Assembly (NCBI GenBank): GCA_947448105.1
Contig: CANFNE010000127.1
Span: 1-7,208, forward strand
Length of the DNA: 7,208 nt
Direction of reading: 5' to 3'
Origin: Burkholderiales bacterium
Lineage (GTDB): Bacteria; Pseudomonadota; Gammaproteobacteria; Burkholderiales; Burkholderiaceae_C
Shown here one piece after another: positions 1-5,174 of the stretch; position 1 is the first letter of the stretch, and each line of letters starts with the position of its first letter. The translations under genes were made by a program, and so were the position numbers. Below the pieces are notes generated by a model. That model was not told the DNA's origin. It did not search any database and was given only the letters and a program-made list of their open reading frames with translations.

Positions 1-1
1 G

Positions 2-1153
2 GAAGCACACCCGCACATTGGCACCTTCAAGCTGGTCAAGGTGGTGGAAAACCTGCGCGCGCGCATCATCACCCTGGGCGGTGAAGTGCGCTTTGGCCAG
101 CGGGTGACCGACATCCGCACCACCACCCGCACGGCGCCTGAGGGCGAGGTGCGCCGCATCACCGGCCTGCAGGTGCTGGACCTGGCCAGCGGCGCGCTGC
201 AAGAGCTGTCCGCCGACCACGTGGTCATGGCCCTGGGCCACAGCGCGCGTGACACATTTGCCATGCTTTGGGCGCAGGGCGTGGCCATGCAGGCCAAGCC
301 GTTCTCGGTGGGCTTTCGCATTGAGCACCCGCAAGGCGTGATCGACCGCGCCCGCTGGGGCCGCCACGCCGGCCACCCGCTCTTGGGCGCGGCCGATTAC
401 AAGCTGGTGCACCACGCCAATAACGGCCGCAGCGTTTACAGCTTTTGCATGTGCCCCGGCGGCACGGTGGTGGCCGCCACCTCCGAGCCCGAACGGGTGG
501 TGACCAACGGCATGAGCCAGTATTCGCGCAACGAGCGCAACGCCAACGCGGGCATCGTGGTGGGCATTGACCCGGCCGACTACCCGCACGACGAGGCCAG
601 CTTTGTGGCCGCCTTTGGCGAAGCGGACGGCGCGCGCTATGCGGACGAGGCGCGCGCACTCTTGGACGGCCAGGCACCCAGCGCCAGCCGCGCGCACCCA
701 CTTGCGGGCATCGCCCTGCAGCGCAAGCTCGAATCAGCCGCCTATGTGCACGGCGGCGCCAGCTACCACGCGCCAGGGCAACTGGTGGGTGACTTTTTGG
801 CCGCGCGCGCGTCCACCGCGCTGGGCACGGTGCAGCCCTCCTACCAGCCGGGCGTGAAACTGGTGGACCTGGCCAGCAGCCTGCCGGCCTATGCGATTGA
901 AGCCATCCGCGAAGCGCTGCCGGTGTTTGGCCGCAAGATCAAAGGCTTTGACATGGCCGATGCGGTGCTCACCGGCGTGGAAACCCGGACTTCGAGCCCC
1001 CTCAAACTGCCGCGTGGCGAGGACCTGCAAAGCACCAATGTGCGCGGCCTGTACCCGGCGGGCGAAGGGGCGAGTTACGCCGGGGGCATCTTGTCGGCGG
1101 GGGTGGACGGCATCAAGGTGGCGGAGGCGCTGGCTATGGATTTGCTGCCTTGA
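2..1153 (+). CDS. FAD-dependent dehydrogenase, COG2509 type (5' end missing)
   Basis: The reading frame is already open at the left edge and runs 383 codons to a TGA, so the true start lies outside the window. The segment begins EAHPHIGT, a stretch typical of COG2509 proteins, and continues with family landmarks: ALGHSARDTF near visible residues 77-86, KPFSVGFRIEHPQ, YSFCMCPGG, VVTNGMS, then DAVLTGVETRTSSP. Close to the C-terminus GEGASYAGGI (about 354-363) resembles the closing FAD-contact motif of this flavoprotein fold. Full-length members are around 530-570 residues, so roughly 150-190 N-terminal residues, including the dinucleotide-binding glycine motif, should lie upstream. The family is predicted to be cytosolic and to bind FAD, but its substrate is not established to my knowledge. 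The GTG at 41 is an internal codon, not the start. The gene converges on htpX with 79 bases between the stops. Family assignment is firm; function is not. Confidence 0.9.
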   Translation, partial: EAHPHIGTFKLVKVVENLRARIITLGGEVRFGQRVTDIRTTTRTAPEGEVRRITGLQVLDLASGALQELSADHVVMALGHSARDTFAMLWAQGVAMQAKPFSVGFRIEHPQGVIDRARWGRHAGHPLLGAADYKLVHHANNGRSVYSFCMCPGGTVVAATSEPERVVTNGMSQYSRNERNANAGIVVGIDPADYPHDEASFVAAFGEADGARYADEARALLDGQAPSASRAHPLAGIALQRKLESAAYVHGGASYHAPGQLVGDFLAARASTALGTVQPSYQPGVKLVDLASSLPAYAIEAIREALPVFGRKIKGFDMADAVLTGVETRTSSPLKLPRGEDLQSTNVRGLYPAGEGASYAGGILSAGVDGIKVAEALAMDLLP

Positions 1154-1173
1154 GGCGCCACTAATTCAAGCAT

Positions 1174-1210
1174 AAAAAAAGCGAGCACCGCACAGAGTCG
1201 GGGCTCGCTT
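1174..1210 (-). terminator. Intrinsic terminator after htpX
   Basis: Read leftward, an 8-base stem AAGCGAGC (1210-1203) pairs perfectly with GCTCGCTT (1186-1179). After one mismatch, CCG/CGG can extend it, leaving a loop of about 8 bases. A run of seven A on the plus strand at 1174-1180 becomes a U tract directly after the hairpin in the leftward transcript. It starts 23 bases past the htpX stop. In the rightward direction the hairpin is followed by TTGGGCGG without a U run, so it should serve the dehydrogenase gene poorly. Confidence 0.88.
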
Positions 1211-1232
1211 GGGCGGCAATGGGCCGCAGAAA

Positions 1233-2102
1233 TTAGCTGTTTTGCAAAGCCGCAATCCGCTCTTCAATCGGCGGGTGGGTGCTAAACAGCTGGCCGATGC
1301 CCCCGGCAATGCCAAAGGCCGCCACGCTCTTGGGCAACTCGCCGGTGTGCAGGCCGCCCAGGCGCGCCAGTGCATTGACCATGGGCTGCTTGCGACCCAT
1401 CAGCTGCGCCGCACCGGCGTCGGCCCGAAACTCGCGGTGGCGCGAAAACCAGGCCACCACCATGGCGGCGGCAAAGCCCAGCACGATATCGAGCACGATG
1501 GTGGTAATCCAGTAGCCCACGCCGGGACCCGTGTCGCGGTCGTCGCCCTTGCGCAAAAAGCTGTCCACGGCGTAGCCGATCACGCGGCTCAAGAACACCA
1601 CAAAGGTGTTCATCACGCCCTGGATCAGCGTCATGGTGACCATGTCGCCGTTGGCCACGTGGGCGATTTCGTGGCCGATCACGGCCTCGACCTCTTCGCG
1701 CGTCATGCCTTGCAGCAAGCCGGTGGACACCGCCACCAGCGCCGAGTTTTTGAATGCGCCGGTGGCAAAAGCGTTGGCATCGCCCTCAAAAATGCCGACC
1801 TCGGGCATGCCAATCTGCGCCTTGTCGGCCAACTTGCGCACCGTGTCCAATATCCAGGCCTCGTCGGCGTTTTGCGGCTGCTCAATCACGCGCACGCCCG
1901 AACTCCATTTGGCCAGGGGCTTGCTGATCAAGAGGGAGATAAACGCGCCGCCAAAGCCCATCACCAGCGCGTAGCCCAGCAAGGCGCCCAGGTTCAGGCC
2001 GTTGGCCGTGAGGTAGCGGTTGACACCCAGCAAGCTCGCCACGATGCCCAGCACCACCACCACCAAAACGTTGGTCAGCACCAACAACAAAATACGTTTC
2101 AT
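1233..2102 (-). CDS. htpX: Membrane zinc metalloprotease HtpX (peptidase M48)
   Basis: HtpX is an inner-membrane protease that cuts damaged or misfolded membrane proteins, with its active site facing the cytoplasm. This 289-residue protein is close to the usual length (293 in E. coli). The zinc motif HEIAH lies at residues 144-148, and the third ligand is the glutamate of RHREFRAD at 224, matching the order in E. coli HtpX (H139, H143, E222). Hydrophobic segments at about 3-26, 37-60, 158-176 and 198-219 give the four membrane-associated regions expected. I start at the ATG giving MKRILLLV rather than the ATG two codons upstream (2108): family members begin with this sequence, and AGAAAG lies 8 bases before it but only 2 bases before the upstream ATG. 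The gene follows DUF3025 on the same strand after a 125-base gap and ends before a strong terminator. No substitution of a catalytic residue is seen. Confidence 0.96.
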   Translation of the reverse strand: MKRILLLVLTNVLVVVVLGIVASLLGVNRYLTANGLNLGALLGYALVMGFGGAFISLLISKPLAKWSSGVRVIEQPQNADEAWILDTVRKLADKAQIGMPEVGIFEGDANAFATGAFKNSALVAVSTGLLQGMTREEVEAVIGHEIAHVANGDMVTMTLIQGVMNTFVVFLSRVIGYAVDSFLRKGDDRDTGPGVGYWITTIVLDIVLGFAAAMVVAWFSRHREFRADAGAAQLMGRKQPMVNALARLGGLHTGELPKSVAAFGIAGGIGQLFSTHPPIEERIAALQNS

Positions 2103-2160
2103 ACACATCGCTTTCTACAAGTGGCACTTTCCGCGCGTGCAGCGCAGACCCATGGCGGGC

Positions 2161-2188
2161 ATATTAGGGCCGGGCTTGCCAAACGCAA
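2161..2188 (-). promoter_or_regulatory. htpX: Possible htpX promoter
   Basis: On the minus strand TTGCGT (2188-2183) and TAATAT (2166-2161) are separated by 16 bases and lie about 60 bases ahead of the htpX start. The -35 box matches the sigma-70 consensus only in part. The -10 box is A/T-only in an otherwise GC-rich gap. This is a pattern match by eye. htpX might also be read through from pyrC/DUF3025, since no terminator with a U tract is seen between them. Confidence 0.3.
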
Positions 2189-2190
2189 GC
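2174..2190 (-). other. Perfect 6-base hairpin in the DUF3025-htpX gap
   Basis: GCTTGC and GCAAGC pair perfectly around a 5-base loop. In the leftward direction the hairpin is followed by CCGGCCC and has no U run, so it is not a standard intrinsic terminator. It sits over the spacer and -35 part of the candidate htpX promoter, so it may be an operator-like inverted repeat or simply chance in GC-rich DNA. Confidence 0.3.
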
Positions 2191-2227
2191 GCAGCGCCGG
2201 TTTTTGGGCCCAGAAAAACTGCGGCTT

Positions 2228-2992
2228 TTAGGCGCTGGGGCCCTCGGGCAGGCGCGGGGCACGAAACACAGCTGGGTCGTCATAAAAGCCAGGCTCGGCG
2301 TTGGCCGCCCACCAGCCGGGCACGCCCAGCACCGGCAAATGGGCAAAGGGTTTGGCGGCGAGCTTGGCGGCGCTCAGGTCGTGCGCCATCCAGGCGTCCA
2401 TGGGGGCCAGGCCCGGCGCGCTGGCGTGCACGCGGTACACATGGGCGGTAATGCCCTTGCGCGGCGCCACCAGCTTTTCCAGCAGCGCGTGGCCGAACAA
2501 GACGAGTTGCGCCTGCGCCCACAGCGGGCGCAGGGTCAGAAACAGGCGCGTCCAGTCCTTGGCCACCAGCGCGTCCCACAGGGCGTCGGGCGCCTGCAAA
2601 AAAGCAGCGTTTTCGTCAAACACGGTAATGCCGTCGCGCGCCGGACCGCGCACGCTGTGGATGCCGCTGCGCGCAATCTGCTCGGCCTGCAAGGCGTTGA
2701 GCCGCGTCTTGGTGTGGGGGAAATGCAGCCAGCACAGACCGTTAAAAAAGTCGTGCAAACCCTCCCGCGTGGGCACCTGGCGCGTGCGGTAGATAAAGGC
2801 CTCGTAGGCCTCGCCCGCAGGCAGCGCCTGCTGGGGCACAAAGCGCACCGGGCTATCGGCGCCGCAAGAGGCGTTGAGCACCTGCGCGCAATCAGCGCCC
2901 GCCAAGGCCTGCGCGGCCAGCGCCTGGCCTTGGGCGCACCAAGGCGCCAGCCAGGGCGCTGCCCAGTCGATGGAGTCTAAGCCAGGCGCCAC
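2228..2992 (-). CDS. DUF3025 domain protein
   Basis: This 254-residue protein has the conserved pattern I associate with DUF3025: EAFIYRTRQVPTR (about 64-76), LHDFFNGLCWLHFPHTKTRLN (79-99), then an RG..RDGITVFDEN block (115-128). The function of the family is unknown to me. No signal peptide or clear membrane segment is visible, so it is probably cytosolic. The start is a GTG lying inside the end of pyrC, giving a 16-base overlap (2977-2992). There is no ATG near the N-terminus and only a weak GGTGGTG-like purine stretch upstream, so translation is probably coupled to pyrC. Conserved W, H, D and N residues in the central block could suggest a catalytic site, but that is inference. A 125-base gap separates it from htpX. 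Confidence 0.88.
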   Translation of the reverse strand: MAPGLDSIDWAAPWLAPWCAQGQALAAQALAGADCAQVLNASCGADSPVRFVPQQALPAGEAYEAFIYRTRQVPTREGLHDFFNGLCWLHFPHTKTRLNALQAEQIARSGIHSVRGPARDGITVFDENAAFLQAPDALWDALVAKDWTRLFLTLRPLWAQAQLVLFGHALLEKLVAPRKGITAHVYRVHASAPGLAPMDAWMAHDLSAAKLAAKPFAHLPVLGVPGWWAANAEPGFYDDPAVFRAPRLPEGPSA

Positions 2993-4017
2993 TGCAGGGC
3001 TTCACCACCGGCCAGGGGCTTGAGCACCGCGTCGCCAAAGGCGTAGCCCTCGGGCGGCGTCCAGCTTTCGCGGCGCAGGGTGACTTTGCCGGCGTTGCGG
3101 GGCAAGGCGTAAAAGTCGGGGCCAAAAAAGCTGGCAAATCCTTCCAGCCGGTCCAGCGCACCGGCGGCATCAAAGGCCTGGGCGTACAGCTCAATGGCGG
3201 CGTGCGCGGTGTAGCAACCGGCGCAGCCGCTGGCGTGCTCTTTGAGCTGCGCGGCGTGCGGCGCGCTGTCGGTGCCCAAGAAGAACTGGGGCGAGCCGCT
3301 GGTGGCGGCCTTAAGCAGCGCCAGCCGGTGGGTTTCGCGCTTCAAGACCGGCAGGCAGTAGTAATGCGGGCGGATGCCGCCTTTGAAAATCGCATTGCGG
3401 TTGTAGAGCAGGTGGTGCGCCGTAATCGTGGCCGCCGTGAGGGGGCCTGCGCTTTGCACGTAGTGCGCAGCGTCCTGTGTGGTGATGTGTTCAAACACGA
3501 TTTTCAGGCCCGGAAAATCGCGGCGCAGCGGGATGAGCTGCTGGTCAATGAACACCGCCTCGCGGTCAAACAAGTCCACTTCGCCGTCGGTCACCTCGCC
3601 GTGCACCAGGAGCGGCATGCCCGCGCGCTGCATGGCCTCTAACGTGGGATAGGTTTTGCGCAAATCAGTGACCCCCGCATCGCTGTTGGTGGTGGCACCG
3701 GCCGGATAGAGCTTGACTGCCACCACACCAGCGTCTTTGGCGCGGGCGATCTCGTCGGGCGGCAGCTTGTCGGTCAGGTACAGCGTCATCAACGGCTCAA
3801 AGTCCACGCCTGCGGGCACGGCGGCCAGAATGCGCGCGCGGTAGGCCAGGGCCTGCTGCGCGGTGGTCACAGGCGGTTTGAGGTTGGGCATGACCACCGC
3901 GCGGCCAAACTGGGCGGCGGTGTGTGGCACCACGGTGGCCAGCGCCTGGCCGTCGCGCAGGTGCACATGCCAGTCGTCAGGGCGGGTCAGCGTCAGGGTG
4001 GGGGAAGTGGTGGTCAT
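2977..4017 (-). CDS. pyrC: Dihydroorotase, class II (PyrC)
   Basis: PyrC makes dihydroorotate from N-carbamoyl-aspartate, the third step of de novo pyrimidine synthesis, in the cytosol. The 346-residue protein is near the E. coli length (348). All metal ligands are visible: H17 and H19 in HVHLRDG, the lysine to be carbamylated K102 in VKLYPAG, H139 in VHGE, H177 in FEHITT, and the catalytic D250 in LGTDSAPH. K102, H139, H177 and D250 carry the same numbers as in the E. coli enzyme, so there are no internal gaps of note. The ATG is the first in frame after an in-frame TGA 21 bases upstream. It lacks a Shine-Dalgarno sequence; the leader there is pyrimidine-rich instead. The gene overlaps DUF3025 downstream and is separated by 157 bases from the LysR gene upstream. 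Confidence 0.98.
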   Translation of the reverse strand: MTTTSPTLTLTRPDDWHVHLRDGQALATVVPHTAAQFGRAVVMPNLKPPVTTAQQALAYRARILAAVPAGVDFEPLMTLYLTDKLPPDEIARAKDAGVVAVKLYPAGATTNSDAGVTDLRKTYPTLEAMQRAGMPLLVHGEVTDGEVDLFDREAVFIDQQLIPLRRDFPGLKIVFEHITTQDAAHYVQSAGPLTAATITAHHLLYNRNAIFKGGIRPHYYCLPVLKRETHRLALLKAATSGSPQFFLGTDSAPHAAQLKEHASGCAGCYTAHAAIELYAQAFDAAGALDRLEGFASFFGPDFYALPRNAGKVTLRRESWTPPEGYAFGDAVLKPLAGGEALQWRLA

Positions 4018-4022
4018 AGCAT
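4014..4022 (-). other. Two-codon open frame overlapping the pyrC start
   Basis: The minus strand reads ATG CTA TGA, and the TGA overlaps the pyrC ATG in the form ATGA. Neither this ATG nor that of pyrC has a purine-rich binding site ahead of it. It could allow termination-reinitiation or cause peptidyl-tRNA drop-off as known for two-codon minigenes, or it may be chance. The sequence is certain; a role is not. Confidence 0.25.
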
Positions 4023-4031
4023 GGGGACAAG

Positions 4032-4039
4032 AAGGAGGT
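4032..4039 (-). promoter_or_regulatory. 16S rRNA anti-Shine-Dalgarno octamer in the pyrC leader
   Basis: The pyrC-sense strand carries ACCTCCTT inside a pyrimidine tract (CCTCCTTCTTGTCCCC) that lies 5-20 bases ahead of the pyrC start. This octamer is identical to the anti-Shine-Dalgarno tail of 16S rRNA, so pyrC mRNA cannot use it as a normal ribosome site. On the plus strand it reads AAGGAGGT, a perfect Shine-Dalgarno, but no ATG, GTG or TTG follows at a usable distance. Confidence 0.4.
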
Positions 4040-4084
4040 CAGGTACAGGGGCGCCACGGCAAAGCGCCGCTGCAAAACGCTATT

Positions 4085-4132
4085 GTCCCAGAGCCCGTCC
4101 CAGAACTTGTCCCAGAACTCGTCCCAGGGCCG
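4085..4132. repeat. Four tandem copies of a 12-base unit
   Basis: Four end-to-end units follow one another on the plus strand: GTCCCAGAGCCC, GTCCCAGAACTT, GTCCCAGAACTC and GTCCCAGGGCCG. GTCCCAG is invariant; the two middle units differ at one base, and the outer two diverge in their second half. The array lies in the non-coding gap between the LysR stop and the pyrC start, about 68-115 bases ahead of pyrC. It could be a repeated protein-binding site, a slippage-prone tract, or part of the pyrC leader transcript. It is a direct repeat, not an inverted one, so it does not fold into a terminator. Confidence 0.9.
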
Positions 4133-4153
4133 GCATCGCTGCGGCCCCGTGGG

Positions 4154-4170
4154 CGCTCGCCGCACGAGCG
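4154..4170 (-). other. Small hairpin just past the LysR gene
   Basis: CGCTCG and CGAGCG pair around a 5-base loop starting 4 bases after the LysR stop. No U tract follows in the leftward direction (GCCCACGGGG), so it is at best a weak terminator or an mRNA 3'-end stabiliser. The rest of the 157-base gap holds the tandem repeat and the pyrC leader, with no convincing promoter. Confidence 0.3.
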
Positions 4171-4174
4171 GGTG

Positions 4175-5146
4175 TCAACGAGGGCGACTGGCGCGCAAGT
4201 AATCCCACAGCGCCTGGGCACTGTGCGGCGCATCGCTGGCGGGCACGCGTTGGGGCGCCGTGCCAGGGCGGCGCTGCTCTTGAAGGTGCGGCCGCTCGCG
4301 GTAGGCACGCACTTCCATGGTGATTTGCATGCTGGCCAGTTCGGGTGGCAGGGCGCTGACCAGCTTGTGCTGTCGCAGCTCGTTTTGCACCGCGCTGTGC
4401 GGCAAAAAGGCCACGCCGTGGCCTTCCAAAGCCATGGCCTTGAGGCCCTCGGCCATGTCGGTCTCGTACACCCGGTCCAGATGAATAGCCGCAGGCGCAC
4501 CCTTCAAAATCAAATCCACCATCTGGCCCAAATACGCGCCTTCGGCATAGGCCAAATAGGGCAGCGGCTGGTCCGGTTTGCCCGGCAGCAAGAACAGCGG
4601 CGCGCCGTGGGCGTCGGGTATGGCGTAGGGCGCGAGCACTTCCTGGCCCAGGCTGACCATGTCAAAGCGGTCCGGGCCCAATTGGTAGGGCTGCGAGGGG
4701 TGGTGGTAGGCGATGAGCACGTCGCAATTGCCTTCGGCCAGACGGGTAACGGCGTCGTGCACATTGAGTGCGATCAGGCGGCTTTTAAGGGGCCCAAAGT
4801 GCGCGCGCAGGCCGGAGACCCAGGCAGGAAAGAAGGCGAAAGCAAGTGTGTGCGGCACCGCAAACTCCACCACGTCCTGGCCTGGTGCGGTATGGCCGCG
4901 CAGCATGGCGCGCGTGGTTTGCAGGGCTTGCAGGACTTCCAGCGCTTGCTCGTACAGCACGGCGCCTGCGGCAGTCAGGCGCGTGGGGTAGGAGCTGCGG
5001 TCCACCAGGTCCGCGCCCGCCCAGGCTTCGAGCGACTGGATGCGGCGCGAAAACGCAGGCTGTGTGACGTGGCGCAGTTGGGCGGAGCGACTGAAACTGC
5101 GGGTTTCAGCGAGTGAGACAAAGTCTTCAAGCCATTTGGTTTCCAT
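4175..5146 (-). CDS. LysR-family transcriptional regulator, HypT-like
   Basis: This 323-residue DNA-binding regulator has an N-terminal winged helix-turn-helix (about 17-40, SFSRSAQLRHVTQPAFSRRI), a linker helix to about 88, and an effector domain from about 92 to 285. From METKWLEDF onward it resembles E. coli HypT (YjiE), the hypochlorite-responsive LysR protein, including TQPAFSRRIQSLE and GHGVAFLPHSAVQNE. By hand alignment to HypT as I recall it, the redox methionines M123 and M206 fall on leucines here (L113, L206), and only M230 is matched (M231). The C-terminus has a basic, proline-rich stretch (about 281-308) that HypT lacks. I use the ATG at 5146 because it matches family starts and has AGGA 11 bases upstream; the longer frame from 5257 would run into the exporter gene. 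The gene lies 28 bases after the exporter stop and is probably co-transcribed. Its own targets cannot be read from the sequence. Confidence 0.93.
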   Translation of the reverse strand: METKWLEDFVSLAETRSFSRSAQLRHVTQPAFSRRIQSLEAWAGADLVDRSSYPTRLTAAGAVLYEQALEVLQALQTTRAMLRGHTAPGQDVVEFAVPHTLAFAFFPAWVSGLRAHFGPLKSRLIALNVHDAVTRLAEGNCDVLIAYHHPSQPYQLGPDRFDMVSLGQEVLAPYAIPDAHGAPLFLLPGKPDQPLPYLAYAEGAYLGQMVDLILKGAPAAIHLDRVYETDMAEGLKAMALEGHGVAFLPHSAVQNELRQHKLVSALPPELASMQITMEVRAYRERPHLQEQRRPGTAPQRVPASDAPHSAQALWDYLRASRPR

Positions 5147-5174
5147 GGTGGGCGCTGTCCTGGGCAATCGCCGC

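Noticed and set aside
1209..2231. 340-codon rightward open frame opposite htpX, rich in His and Gln
   Set aside because: It is antisense to a complete htpX with all catalytic residues. In GC-rich genes that avoid TTA, CTA and TCA codons the opposite strand often stays open, and the His/Gln runs mirror Val and Leu codons of the membrane segments.
2204..2980. 258-codon rightward open frame opposite DUF3025
   Set aside because: It mirrors a gene with conserved family motifs and has no recognisable domain of its own.
4032..4039. Perfect Shine-Dalgarno AAGGAGGT on the plus strand
   Set aside because: No start codon follows within a usable distance, and no plausible rightward gene begins here, so it is not the ribosome site of a hidden gene.
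3977..4165. 62-codon leftward frame with a WDEFWDKFWDGLWDN repeat
   Set aside because: The striking aromatic-acidic repeat is just the translated 12-base DNA repeat, and the frame runs out of phase into pyrC. No ribosome site or family match supports it.
3863..5116. 417-codon rightward open frame spanning the pyrC start, the gap and the LysR gene
   Set aside because: It crosses two well-recognised genes on the opposite strand and includes the tandem repeat as a PEPVPELVPELVPG tract. It shows no recognisable domain. I treat it as a shadow frame.
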